This document shows, in pieces, positions 10,691 through 20,217 of a stretch of 53,180 nucleotides of DNA. The notes under the pieces were generated by a model that was not told the DNA's origin, ran no database searches, and worked only from the letters and a program-made list of their open reading frames with translations. The position numbers were made by a program, and so were the translations under genes. Position 1 is the stretch's first letter; every line of letters begins with the position of its first letter. Location of the stretch: NCBI GenBank assembly GCA_030645535.1, contig JAUSNM010000045.1, forward strand, positions 1 to 53,180. Reading direction: 5' to 3'. The DNA is from Gallionella sp. (GTDB taxonomy: Bacteria > Pseudomonadota > Gammaproteobacteria > Burkholderiales > Gallionellaceae).

Positions 10691-11476
10691 TCATGGCGTG
10701 CAGCCATCACGCTGGAAATAATTACTGGCGCGAACTTGATGCATCGTCTTTGTCGTCGCCTGTTTATGCTCGCTATTTTTTAGCAAGCGATCGAATTCAA
10801 TCTTGACCACGTCATAACACTCACAGGCATAGTATTCCAGTCCGGAGCGGTCGAGTACGGTAATGTGGCCCCGGTGGTAGTGGATGAAACCGGCCTGTTG
10901 TAATTTCCCCGCCTCCTCCGTGATCCCCTCGCGGCGTACTCCGATCATATTGGCGACCAGCTCTTGTGTCAGGATCAACTCATTCGAAGGCGTGCGGTCC
11001 AGCGTTTGCAGCAGCCAGCGGCAAAACTGCTGCTTCACTGTATGGTGTCGGTTGCACACTGCTGTCTGCGCCGTCTGCGTAATCAACGCCTGGGTATAAC
11101 GCAGCAACAACCGCCGTAATGGCTCGCTCCGGTTAAACTCATCCATCAGTAACTGCGCACGCAATTTGTAACCGTAGCCCGCCGTTCGCACGAAGGCGCG
11201 GCCGGGTGTGGTTTCGCCGCCCAGGAACAGCGAGATGCCGAGCATTCCCTCATTGCCTATCCCGGCGATTTCACCCGATGCGCCATTTTCCATAACATAG
11301 TGCAGTGACACGATGGAAGTGGTGGGAAAGCAGACATGCTGCAACCTGCCGCCGGACTCATAATAAACCTCACCGAGCGGCATCGCTACCAGTTCCAGAT
11401 GTGGCATAAGGCGCGCGGATTCAGCCGGGGGCAGTGCGGCGAGAAGGTGGTTCTGTCCGTGCAGCGTTGCCATCAT
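10691..11476 (-). CDS. Crp/Fnr family transcriptional regulator
   Basis: The 261-residue protein has an N-terminal cyclic-nucleotide-binding-like jelly roll (about residues 10-125) and a C-terminal winged helix-turn-helix (about 150-215, LTQELVANMIGVRREGITE), the layout of Crp/Fnr regulators. No Fnr-type N-terminal cysteine cluster is present, so oxygen sensing through iron-sulfur is unlikely. Its ATG overlaps the stop of the upstream sigma-like gene (ATGA), which implies coupled translation. The subclass with an extended C-terminal tail is common in soil and freshwater proteobacteria. Confidence 0.9.
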   Translation of the reverse strand: MMATLHGQNHLLAALPPAESARLMPHLELVAMPLGEVYYESGGRLQHVCFPTTSIVSLHYVMENGASGEIAGIGNEGMLGISLFLGGETTPGRAFVRTAGYGYKLRAQLLMDEFNRSEPLRRLLLRYTQALITQTAQTAVCNRHHTVKQQFCRWLLQTLDRTPSNELILTQELVANMIGVRREGITEEAGKLQQAGFIHYHRGHITVLDRSGLEYYACECYDVVKIEFDRLLKNSEHKQATTKTMHQVRASNYFQRDGCTP

Positions 11477-11988
11477 GTCCTGCTGCGTTTATGGGCAGGG
11501 TTGTCGATTGAAAGTACCTGCACCGGTTTTTCTTGAACATTGTCCGTGGGATTGTTCTGGTTCATGATGGCGCGTTCGATGTGCCGGCCTATGCACCGGA
11601 TGGCGTAAATTGAGAAACAGTGGCTGCTTTTTTCGTCAAATTTCTCCATTGCATAAATGAGTCCCTGATTACCCTCTCTGACCAGATCAGAAAGCGCTAC
11701 GCCTCGATTGGTGTATTGCCGGGCTATGTTGACCATCAGGTTATGGACGATCACCCTTTGTTTTGCGTCGGGCTCGCCATTTATGAAGAGATTCATCAGT
11801 GCATGTTGCTGCTCAGTGCTTAATGGCAATTCATAGCCGGTGTCGTCGGACTGTCCTGTCTCTTTGAAGTAATGGGTGCGCCGCAGCAAAAATGTTCCCG
11901 ACGTGGCAGATAAATTTACGGCTCCAAACGGCTTTAACCCATGGATATCAAGCAAAACATCCTCTTGCAAACAAGCCTGCGCATTCAT
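11473..11988 (-). CDS. truncated sigma-70-like protein (regions 1.2-2 only)
   Basis: Residues about 60-140 match sigma-70 regions 1.2 to 2.4: AKQRVIVHNLMVNIARQY, then LSDLVREGNQGLIYAMEKFD, then IERAIMNQ. The IERAIMNQ end is typical of RpoS-like sigma factors. The 171-residue product stops soon after, so regions 3 and 4 (the -35 recognition part) are missing. The melting motif is also changed: the usual YATWWIR reads YAIRCIGR here. It could bind core RNA polymerase without acting as a normal sigma factor, or be a decaying gene. It is translationally coupled to the Crp/Fnr gene and divergent from the histidine kinase. Confidence 0.8.
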   Translation of the reverse strand: MNAQACLQEDVLLDIHGLKPFGAVNLSATSGTFLLRRTHYFKETGQSDDTGYELPLSTEQQHALMNLFINGEPDAKQRVIVHNLMVNIARQYTNRGVALSDLVREGNQGLIYAMEKFDEKSSHCFSIYAIRCIGRHIERAIMNQNNPTDNVQEKPVQVLSIDNPAHKRSRT

Positions 11989-12203
11989 GGGTGGCTCCCG
12001 TTGTAGTGGTTTTTGGGAGTGTCATTGTGGACATGCAGCGGTTTTTAAAATATCGGCGTTTTACTAAATATGCGTTAAGTAAATTCAGGAATAGCCCATC
12101 GGTGTTTGTCCTATGCCGCCAGACCTTCAAACTCTGTAAACTCCCTGAATTAAATTGATGCAAACGGTTTATCTGCCTGGAATGATGCGACCTTGAAATA
12201 ATA
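11989..12203. promoter_or_regulatory. divergent intergenic region
   Basis: This 215-base AT-richer stretch separates the minus-strand sigma-like/Crp operon from the plus-strand kinase gene, so both promoters must lie here. I could not pick out a convincing -35/-10 pair or regulator palindrome by eye. Confidence 0.4.
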
Positions 12204-15200
12204 ATGACTAATACTCAAACGACACCGGCTGCCAATGAGGCCCGAACTGGCCGCTCAAATCAATATGCAATCAAAGTCTGGAAACCGCTGCTGGTATTTA
12301 TCCTCTTTACCCTCGCCATCACGGCGGGAGGCTATTTTGTTTTTCAGCGCTACAAGGAAGACATAAAAAACGAGACGCAGGGGGAACTTAGCGGTATCTC
12401 CGAGCTAAAGATCAGGCAGATCGACAACTGGATGGCACAGCGCATGGGCGATGCGCAAGCACTCAGGAACGATCCGCTGTTCCTGGCCGAGGTCGAACGC
12501 TGGCTGCAACAGGGCGGCACAGCGGGCGAGACAAAGTTGATTGAACGTCTGACATCGCTGCAACAGGCTTACGCGGCTTACGGCTACACCTCGATTTCCC
12601 TGCTCGACGACCATGCCGTGCTGCGTCTGTCCTCTTCCGCAGACGATGCCCCGCCCCAGGAACACGAAAAGGGGCGGGTACTTGAAAGTTTGCGCAACGG
12701 ACAGAGCTTTTTGTCCGACATCCACCTGGGAAAACGCGGCACGGCAGAAGTGCTCGAAACCGATCTCGTGGCACCGCTGATCGCAGGCCAGGGAAAACAG
12801 TCGCACGCCATCGGCGTAGTTCTTTTCCATATTGATCCTTACCGTTTTCTCTTTCCGCTCATCCAGCACTGGCCGACCCCCAGCCCCAGCGCTGAAAACC
12901 TGTTGGTTCGCCGCGAAGGCGACGAGGTGGTATTCCTGAATGAACTGCGCCATCGCAAGAACACCCCGCTTGCCATGCGCTTGCCGCTAAGCCAGCAGCA
13001 ATTGCTGGCGACGATGGCAGTGATGGGTCAGGATGGGTTGGTGGAGGGAGTGGACTACCGTGGTGTGCCGGTGGTTGGCGTATTGAGCAAGGTCACTGGT
13101 ACCTCATGGTTCATGGTTTCAAAGGTAGATAAGGCGGAAATTGATGCGCCCATAAACCATCTGGCTAACTGGATGCTGGTGCTGATGTTGGCCCTTGTCG
13201 GCGCAGGCGGCGGGATCGCTGTTTTCTGGCGAAAAAAGGAAAGCCGGCAATATGAGAGCGAACTCAATTATCAAAGACTCGCCAAGCATCTGGATTACCT
13301 TAGCAAGTACGCAAACGACATTATCATGCTGTTGGATTGCACAGGAAAGATAGTTTCGTTTAATGATCGCGCCCTCGAAGCTTACGGTTATTCCGCCGAA
13401 GAATTATCCCGTCTGAACATAGACGATTTGCGGGCGATTGATCTTGCGCTGACGGCCTCTGAGCGCTTAAGGCAAATAGACCAGGCCGGCGGTGCACTGG
13501 TTTTCGAATCAACAAATGTCAGGAGGAACGGGGCAAACTTTCCGGTCGAAGCCAGTGTACGGCTGGTCGATATCGACGGAGAAAAATTTTATCAGGCCAT
13601 TCTCCGTGACATCACCGAGCGTAAGAAAGCGGAAGAAGAACTCACCCGGCAAAAGAATTTCATCCGGCAGGTGATAGACAGCGACCCCAACCTGATATTC
13701 GTCAAGGATGCCTGCGGCCGATTCCTGCTTGCCAACGATGCGATGGCGAAAAGCTATGGACAGACTATCGAGGGGATTGTCGGCAAGTGCAATTCGGAGT
13801 TTGTCGATAACCCGGGGCAAGTCGCCGCATATGACAGTGCGAACCGTGAAGTGCTTGAAAATCGCCTGGAGCGGGTAGCAATCGAAACGGCTACCCTGTC
13901 AGATGGAAAAAAACATTTTCTTAAAACCATAAGAAAACCTTTGGAGCAGGACGATGGCGAGGTCTGCGTGCTGACCATCGCGATGGACATCACTGAACTT
14001 AAGGAGCTGGAAGAAAAGCTGCAAAAAACGAACCGGGCGCTCAGACTGTTGGGCACATGCAACGCAACGCTGGTGCATGCCGGGGAAGAGGGGCAACTGC
14101 TGTCGGAAATCTGCAAGCTGATCGTGGATGCGGGTGGCTACAAAATGGCCTGGGTCGGGATGGCCGAGCATGACCCGGAAAAAACCGTGCGTCCGGTCGC
14201 ACGCCATGGGAGTGATGGGGGGTATCCGGACGGCGCAAGCTGGGCTGACACAGAACAGGGAAGAGACATCACAGGCACCGCAATCAGGACGGGCATGACC
14301 CAGGTCAACCAGAATTTTATGACCAATCCCAGGATGGAACATTGCCGCGAGGCCGCGTTGGCGCGAAGTTACCAGTCGAATATAGCTTTGCCGCTCAGCA
14401 GCGGTGCATGGACTTTCGGGATGCTGTCCATTTATTCCGACACACCCGAAGCCTTCAATACTGACGAAGTAATATTGCTGGAAGAACTTGCCGATAATTT
14501 GGCCTGGGGAATAACGGCGCTGCGCATGCGCACCGAGCATGAACAGGCTGTTGAAAAGCTGCGCCAGAGCGAGGAACATTTTCGATTCCTGACGGAAAAT
14601 TCAACAGACATGATCTACCTGATGTCCCTGTCGGACGGTCGCTATGACTATGTAAGCCCCTCATCTGAACATCTGACCGGGTACACGCCGGAAGAGTTTT
14701 ACGACACCCCGATGCTGATGCAAACCATTGTCCACCCTGACTGGCATGCGTATTGCCAAGCGCAGTGGGGAAAACTCCTGGGGGGAGAGATTCCCGCGTA
14801 TTTCGAATTTCAGATTATCTGCAAGTCCGGTGAGATACGCTGGATGCATCAGCGGAATGTGCCGATCTGGAGTATGGATGGCAACGGAACCCTGATTTCC
14901 GTCCAGGGCGTGGTCACCAACATTACCGAGCGCAAGCATGCGGAAAAAACATTGCAGGGGCAGAAAACCTTCATGTGGCAGGTCATTGACACCGATCCGA
15001 ACCAGATATTCGTCAAGGACGCCAACGGACGTTTTTTGCTGGTCAACCAGAGCGCGGCAGCCGCACATGGCTTGACTCCAATTGAAATGATCGGCAAAAA
15101 TCTCAGTGAAATTGACAGTTCCTCTGCGGCAGCAGAGGAAGGTCTGGAAGCGGATCGCAAGGTAATTAAGGATGGGCGCGAAGTCAGTTTGATCGAGCCT

Positions 15201-16004
15201 TCTACGCTTTCGAGCGGTGAGCGGCGCTGGTACCTTACGATCAAAAATCGGCTTACGATGCCGGACGGGAGGTTGAGCGTGCTGTGCATCGCGGTGGACA
15301 TCACTCAACAGAAGCTCTATGAAATGAATTTGGCCGAGTCTTACAGGAAACTGCAACAGCTTTCGTTGCATCTGGAGAATGTCAGGGCGGACGAACGGGC
15401 GAGAATCGCCCTCAATCTCCATGACGAGATGGGAGCGACACTGGTCGCGATAAAAATGAGTGTCGCCTGGCTTGCGTCAAAGCTGCCAGTCGAGGTGCCG
15501 CAGCTCTCAGTCGAGGCGGCGCGCATCAGTGAACTGGTATCAGGCGGAATTCACACCATGCACCAGATCGTCACGCAATTAAGGCCGAACCTGTTGGATG
15601 ACGTTGGACTTGCGGCGGCGATAAGAGACTATGTAAATAAATTCCGCCAGCACTCGAATATCGAGTGCATTCTGGTGTTGCCTGATGAAGAGTTCGCACT
15701 GGATGCGGATCAATCCCTGACGATTTTCCGCATCCTTCAGGAATCACTGAACAATGTGGTAAAACACGCACAGGCTGACAGGGTGAACATCCACTTTTCG
15801 GAACGGGGCGAATCGCTGGTGATGGCGGTAAGGGACAACGGCATCGGGTTTGCTTCAATCATGCACAAGGAGCAATCCTTTGGTTTGCTGGGAATCAGGG
15901 AGCGTGCACTGATGGTAGGGGGAAAAGCCAGAATTAGCAGCGCACCGGGCAAGGGAACCCGCGTGTCGGTTAGCATCCCATACACTGAACCATCTGGCGC
16001 ATGA
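12204..16004 (+). CDS. multi-PAS/GAF sensor histidine kinase, NarX/DegS type
   Basis: This 1266-residue inner-membrane kinase starts with a membrane segment (about 28-48), a periplasmic sensor domain of about 270 residues, and a second segment (about 325-345). The cytosolic part holds PAS domains at about 360-470 and 485-600, a GAF domain at about 615-775, then PAS at about 790-920 and 930-1040. The kinase core is of the HisKA_3 type, with the phospho-accepting histidine in IALNLHDEMGA (about residue 1073), followed by an HATPase_c domain (GIGF and GKGTRVSVSIP motifs). The NarL-type regulator 130 bases downstream is the evident partner. The signal is unknown. Confidence 0.92.
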   Translation: MTNTQTTPAANEARTGRSNQYAIKVWKPLLVFILFTLAITAGGYFVFQRYKEDIKNETQGELSGISELKIRQIDNWMAQRMGDAQALRNDPLFLAEVERWLQQGGTAGETKLIERLTSLQQAYAAYGYTSISLLDDHAVLRLSSSADDAPPQEHEKGRVLESLRNGQSFLSDIHLGKRGTAEVLETDLVAPLIAGQGKQSHAIGVVLFHIDPYRFLFPLIQHWPTPSPSAENLLVRREGDEVVFLNELRHRKNTPLAMRLPLSQQQLLATMAVMGQDGLVEGVDYRGVPVVGVLSKVTGTSWFMVSKVDKAEIDAPINHLANWMLVLMLALVGAGGGIAVFWRKKESRQYESELNYQRLAKHLDYLSKYANDIIMLLDCTGKIVSFNDRALEAYGYSAEELSRLNIDDLRAIDLALTASERLRQIDQAGGALVFESTNVRRNGANFPVEASVRLVDIDGEKFYQAILRDITERKKAEEELTRQKNFIRQVIDSDPNLIFVKDACGRFLLANDAMAKSYGQTIEGIVGKCNSEFVDNPGQVAAYDSANREVLENRLERVAIETATLSDGKKHFLKTIRKPLEQDDGEVCVLTIAMDITELKELEEKLQKTNRALRLLGTCNATLVHAGEEGQLLSEICKLIVDAGGYKMAWVGMAEHDPEKTVRPVARHGSDGGYPDGASWADTEQGRDITGTAIRTGMTQVNQNFMTNPRMEHCREAALARSYQSNIALPLSSGAWTFGMLSIYSDTPEAFNTDEVILLEELADNLAWGITALRMRTEHEQAVEKLRQSEEHFRFLTENSTDMIYLMSLSDGRYDYVSPSSEHLTGYTPEEFYDTPMLMQTIVHPDWHAYCQAQWGKLLGGEIPAYFEFQIICKSGEIRWMHQRNVPIWSMDGNGTLISVQGVVTNITERKHAEKTLQGQKTFMWQVIDTDPNQIFVKDANGRFLLVNQSAAAAHGLTPIEMIGKNLSEIDSSSAAAEEGLEADRKVIKDGREVSLIEPSTLSSGERRWYLTIKNRLTMPDGRLSVLCIAVDITQQKLYEMNLAESYRKLQQLSLHLENVRADERARIALNLHDEMGATLVAIKMSVAWLASKLPVEVPQLSVEAARISELVSGGIHTMHQIVTQLRPNLLDDVGLAAAIRDYVNKFRQHSNIECILVLPDEEFALDADQSLTIFRILQESLNNVVKHAQADRVNIHFSERGESLVMAVRDNGIGFASIMHKEQSFGLLGIRERALMVGGKARISSAPGKGTRVSVSIPYTEPSGA

Positions 16005-16135
16005 TGCGTACTCATGCCATCTTAAGTGCAAAACTGATTGAGCTTGTGGCTGGTAGTCGGTAGCTTGTAACAAAACCGGTTGGCTGCCCGCTACATGCTA
16101 CGAGCCAACCGCTAATTTAACTAAGGAGTTGAATC

Positions 16136-16771
16136 TTGATTAGAGTACTTGTCGTTGATGACCATGCCATCGTGCGCCAGGGGCTGAGAAGAATCCTGGA
16201 AGAAGCTGCCGGCGTGAGTTTTGGGGGCGAGGCTGCAAACGGAGTCGAAGCACTGAAAATGATGCGCACGGAAAAGTGGGACGTTGTCCTCCTCGATATC
16301 TCCATGCCCGAAAAGAACGGGATAGACACCCTGAAGCAAATCATGGATGGCAACAAGGCGGCCCGCGTGTTGATCCTGAGTATGTACCCGGAAGACCAGT
16401 ACGCCGTCCGCCTGATGAAGGCCGGCGCTTCAGGCTACCTGACGAAGGAAACTGCGCCGGAACAACTGATCGAGGCAATCCGCACGGTGGTTGTGGGCAA
16501 GAAATACATCAGCCGCACCCTTGCCGAATTGCTGCTTTTGGAATGCGGCAGCGATTCCGGCAAATCGCTGCATGCACTCTTGAGCAACAGGGAATATCAG
16601 GTGCTGCGGCTGATCGGCTCGGGAAAGAAGGTGTCCGAAGTCGCCGAAACGTTGTCACTGAGCGTCAAAACGGTCAGCACTTACCGCACGCACATCCTTG
16701 AGAAAATGAAATTGAGAAATAACGCCGAACTTACTTATTACGTGATGCAGAATGGCTTGAAGGAGCAATGA
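16136..16771 (+). CDS. response regulator, NarL/FixJ family
   Basis: The 211-residue protein has a receiver domain (about 1-120) with the phospho-accepting Asp in VVLLDISMPEKNG (about residue 54) and the conserved Lys in GYLTKE. A LuxR-type helix-turn-helix follows (about 145-205, LSNREYQVLRLIGSG..VSEVAETLSLSVKTVSTY). It starts at a TTG preceded by AAGGAG. It is a DNA-binding transcription factor, almost certainly phosphorylated by the kinase encoded upstream. Targets are unknown. Confidence 0.93.
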   Translation: MIRVLVVDDHAIVRQGLRRILEEAAGVSFGGEAANGVEALKMMRTEKWDVVLLDISMPEKNGIDTLKQIMDGNKAARVLILSMYPEDQYAVRLMKAGASGYLTKETAPEQLIEAIRTVVVGKKYISRTLAELLLLECGSDSGKSLHALLSNREYQVLRLIGSGKKVSEVAETLSLSVKTVSTYRTHILEKMKLRNNAELTYYVMQNGLKEQ

Positions 16772-16952
16772 TCCTTGAGGAGCCAGCGACCATTGATAAT
16801 CGTTACGATAATATCGCGAAATCAATGAGTCAGGTCAGGAATGCTCCGGCCAATTTTTTTCCGGCTACAGGTAAAACAGAAAAGTGCTGCCGATGTAATT
16901 GCTGCAATTTTTAATGATTGACAACCTGTTCGAATTTTGCCAATCTTTGCAC

Positions 16953-17303
16953 ATGTCCCAAACCGCCCGAAAATTTATCGCTGTGCTTTTAGCCATCTGG
17001 CTGCCGCTGTTTAGCGGTAGTGCGCTGGCGGCCAGCGTATCCATGCAGATGCCGCACGGCTCGTGCCATGAGATGGAGGCGATGCAGGATATGGGCGATC
17101 ATCATGAAGCCGACCAGGCGCCAGCGCATGACCAGTCCTGCTGTAATGCCCTGTGCCATCTGGCATGCAGCGGCTATCTGGCTGTGCAGCAAATCAGCAC
17201 ATTGGATGTGCCAAACACCGATGCATCGATCACGCCTTATCTGTTCTCGTATCATTCCATCACGTCAATTCCGCTGCTTCCTCCGCCTCTTACCCGCGTC
17301 TGA
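16953..17303 (+). CDS. small secreted Met/His/Cys-rich protein in copper cluster
   Basis: With the ATG at 16953 the product (116 residues) begins with a signal peptide (about residues 1-27, ending SALAAS). In-frame starts at 16899 and 16914 would add an N-terminus that hides it. The mature part is rich in Met, His, Asp and Cys (for example HEMEAMQDMGDHHEA and SCCNALCHLACSG), which suggests periplasmic binding of copper or silver ions. It precedes cusC. The family is similar to small DUF2946-like proteins found with metal efflux genes, but I am not sure of the name. Confidence 0.65.
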   Translation: MSQTARKFIAVLLAIWLPLFSGSALAASVSMQMPHGSCHEMEAMQDMGDHHEADQAPAHDQSCCNALCHLACSGYLAVQQISTLDVPNTDASITPYLFSYHSITSIPLLPPPLTRV

Positions 17304-17406
17304 CGCGGGACGAGTACGTCTGCCAGTTTTGTAAACCAGGCTGTTAGTATTCTCCTTACCATTTGGCCGCCATAGCGGCTGTCCGATTTGCACGAGGATG
17401 GTTAAC

Positions 17407-18651
17407 ATGAAACTAACAACAATTTTTTTCCTGCTGTTCAGCCCTATTCTGGCTACTGCCAGGCCGCTGGGCAGTGATGTCGCAGGTCTGCTGGACTATG
17501 CGCGCGAACACAATCCTGAATTGTCGGCGATGCGATATGAAGCCGATGCGGCCTCATTGCGTGTTGCGCCCGCCGGGGCATTGCCTGACCCGGTGCTGCG
17601 CACCGAGCTGATGGATATCACCAATCAGGGCAGCAACAAGCCGGCGAGTTTATTGCCGTCCCAAGTGGGCGGGACACGCTATTTGCTGATGCAAAGTGTG
17701 CCCTGGTTCGGCCGTCGCGATCTGCAAAGTGAGCTGGCACAGGCGCAACTCACCCAGGCCAAAGGGCAGACTTCCGCGACCTGGGCTGATCTGTCGGGAA
17801 AAATAAAATCGGCCTATGCGATGGATTACTACCTGTCAGGCAGTATCAGGCTGACCCGTGAAACGCTGGACTTGATGAACAGTCTGGAACAGGTCATGCA
17901 AACTCGCTATGCCAACGGGCTGGGCACGCAACAGGAAGTGATACGCGCACAAGTCGAGCAGACTGATCTGCACGCTGAGTTGATTGAGCTTGAAAATGAG
18001 CAGCATCATGTTCAGGTCAACCTGAACACGTTGTTGGCGCGTCCCGCCATGGCGCAACTGGCACAACCCGAGACGCTGCGCCCGATACCGCTGCTGCCCG
18101 ATTATGCGTCGCTTGCAGAAAAATTGCGCGCGCGCAATCCGCAGTTACAGGTCGCCGCATCGCGCATCAACGAAGCGGAAAAGCGTCGCGATCTTGCCTA
18201 CAAAAATCGCTATCCCGGCTTTACGCTGGGTGTCGCCCCGACCCAGAGCGGCAGCACCGTGAAGAGCTGGGATCTGATGGTCGAATTCAATATTCCGCTG
18301 CAGCAGGAATCGCGCAGATCCCAGGAGAGTGAGGCTGAAGCGATGGTGGTTGCATCCGCGGCACGCCAGCAGACCCTGATCAACCAGATGTTGTCGCAAT
18401 TGTCGATAAGCGTGTCAGGACTCGATGCCGCGCGGCGTACAGAAGCACTGGTTGCCAACCGGCTGCTGCCGCAAACCGGGCTTACCTATCAATCCGCGCT
18501 GACAGCTTACCAGAACGGTCGCGTGGATTTCGCCACCTTGCTGGATGCACAGCGCCAGATTCTGAAGGTCCGCCGGCAACAGCTCAAATCGAAACTGGAA
18601 GCGCAATTGCGACTGTCCGAAATAGAAAGCCTGCTTGGAGAAGAATTATGA
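17407..18651 (+). CDS. cusC: TolC-family outer-membrane channel of metal efflux system
   Basis: The product (about 414 residues) starts with a signal peptide (MKLTTIFFLLFSPILATA) and has the two-fold repeated outer-membrane-efflux-protein architecture with long helices (YANGLGTQQEVIRAQVEQ and, later, YQNGRVDFATLLDAQRQIL). I prefer ATG 17407 to ATG 17398 because the GAGG box is better spaced. It should form the outer-membrane exit duct for the CusB-CusA pump. Its stop overlaps the start of the adaptor gene by four bases (ATGA). Confidence 0.88.
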   Translation: MKLTTIFFLLFSPILATARPLGSDVAGLLDYAREHNPELSAMRYEADAASLRVAPAGALPDPVLRTELMDITNQGSNKPASLLPSQVGGTRYLLMQSVPWFGRRDLQSELAQAQLTQAKGQTSATWADLSGKIKSAYAMDYYLSGSIRLTRETLDLMNSLEQVMQTRYANGLGTQQEVIRAQVEQTDLHAELIELENEQHHVQVNLNTLLARPAMAQLAQPETLRPIPLLPDYASLAEKLRARNPQLQVAASRINEAEKRRDLAYKNRYPGFTLGVAPTQSGSTVKSWDLMVEFNIPLQQESRRSQESEAEAMVVASAARQQTLINQMLSQLSISVSGLDAARRTEALVANRLLPQTGLTYQSALTAYQNGRVDFATLLDAQRQILKVRRQQLKSKLEAQLRLSEIESLLGEEL

Positions 18652-20216
18652 AAACAATCAAGAGGATAATAATTGTTGTTCTGGTGCTTTCTGCGGTTGC
18701 GGCAGGCGGATATCGTCTTGGAAGTCATAAGGGGCAGGATGCTGAATTCAGGATTCAGGATTCAGGATCGAAGATTGCAGCGCTACCCGCTCGCAAGATT
18801 CTCTATTACCGCAACCCGATGGGGCTGCCGGACACCTCGCCTGTGCCAAAAAAAGATGCGATGGGCATGGATTATGTGGCTGTATATGACGGTGATGCGC
18901 CCAGGGAGGACGGCGCTGTCAGCATCAGCGTCGAAAAAGTGCAGAAGCTTGGCGTAAAAAGCGAAGCGGCTGTGCGGCGGATTCTTGCCAAAATCATCCA
19001 TGCCACGGGACGGGTTGAAGTTGACGAGCGCCGCACCTATGCCATCGCGCCGAAATTCGAGGGCTGGGTGGAACGCCTTTATGTGAACAGCACAGGACAG
19101 GCAGTCAGAAAAGGTCAGCCTTTGTTTGACGTGTACAGCCCTGAACTGGTCTCAGTGCAGCGAGAATATGCGCTTGCTTTGCGGGGAGAAGCTGCCTTGG
19201 CGAACGCGGATGAGGAAACCAGAAACAGCATGAAGCAACTGGCCGATGCAAGCCTCGCACGCCTGAAAAACTGGGATATGGAGGCGAATGGTCAACCTCG
19301 TCGTAATCTGACGTTTGTATCACCCGCATCCGGCATTGTGCTGGAAAAGAAGGCCGTGCAAGGGATGCGCTTCATGCCGGGGGAGGCGTTGTATCAGATC
19401 GCCGATTTGTCCGTCGTGTGGGTGCTGGCGGATGTAAACGAGCAGGATATTGCGCAGGTGAAAGTGGGCAGCAAAGTCCAGGTCAATATCGGTGCATACC
19501 CGGATAAACAGTTCGAGGGGAAAATCGCCTTCATCTATCCGACCCTGAATGCCGCGACACGCACCGTGCAGGTGCGTGTGGAAATTGCCAATAAGGATGG
19601 AAGGCTGATGCCGGCCATGTTCGCGAACGTGACACTGCCGACAGACAATGGCGTTGCAGTGCTGACCGTACCGACCTCAGCAGTGATCGACAGCGGTACT
19701 CGCCAGATCGTACTGGTGCAACTGGCAGAAGGTCGCTTCGCGCCGCGCACCGTCCGGCTTGGCCGTCGCGGCGATGATTACGTCGAGGTGCTGGGTGGCA
19801 TCACAGAGGGTGAGCAGGTGGTGACGTCAGCGCTGTTCCTGATCGATGCGGAAAGCAATCTCAAGGCGGCGCTGGCCGGCTTAGGCGCAGATGAAGCGCA
19901 TGCTGTTCAATCTGCTGCAACGCCTGACGCGGCAGTTGCAACGCCTGCCAGAGCTAAACCAAAAGCAGCAGGGGTCGGGCATCAGGCGACCGGTATCCTG
20001 AATTCGATCAACGCCGATGGCACAGTCAGCATTACCCATGAAGCGATTGCGACGCTCGGCTGGCCTGGCATGACGATGGATTTTGCGCTTGCTAATTCCT
20101 CGCTGGCGGCAGGCATAAAACCGGGCGCTGCGATCAGCTTCGAGCTCGTCGAACGCAAACCCGACGAATGGGTGATCACCAGACTGCAAGCCCGCGCGCA
20201 GCACGGGGGACACTGA
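18648..20216 (+). CDS. cusB: periplasmic adaptor CusB with fused CusF-like domain
   Basis: This 522-residue membrane-fusion protein links the CusA pump to the outer-membrane channel. After an N-terminal anchor (about 5-22) comes a heavy-metal-binding segment (YYRNPMGLPDTSPVPKKDAM, about 44-63). Lipoyl/barrel-sandwich, helical hairpin and beta-barrel domains follow (about 110-400). The C-terminal 80 residues (from GHQATGILNSINADGTVSI) resemble CusF, with the Trp and Met ligands in GWPGMTMDF. CusF is usually a separate metallochaperone, so here chaperone and adaptor are one chain. A low-complexity Ala/Pro linker joins the parts. Confidence 0.9.
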   Translation: MKTIKRIIIVVLVLSAVAAGGYRLGSHKGQDAEFRIQDSGSKIAALPARKILYYRNPMGLPDTSPVPKKDAMGMDYVAVYDGDAPREDGAVSISVEKVQKLGVKSEAAVRRILAKIIHATGRVEVDERRTYAIAPKFEGWVERLYVNSTGQAVRKGQPLFDVYSPELVSVQREYALALRGEAALANADEETRNSMKQLADASLARLKNWDMEANGQPRRNLTFVSPASGIVLEKKAVQGMRFMPGEALYQIADLSVVWVLADVNEQDIAQVKVGSKVQVNIGAYPDKQFEGKIAFIYPTLNAATRTVQVRVEIANKDGRLMPAMFANVTLPTDNGVAVLTVPTSAVIDSGTRQIVLVQLAEGRFAPRTVRLGRRGDDYVEVLGGITEGEQVVTSALFLIDAESNLKAALAGLGADEAHAVQSAATPDAAVATPARAKPKAAGVGHQATGILNSINADGTVSITHEAIATLGWPGMTMDFALANSSLAAGIKPGAAISFELVERKPDEWVITRLQARAQHGGH

Positions 20217-20217
20217 C

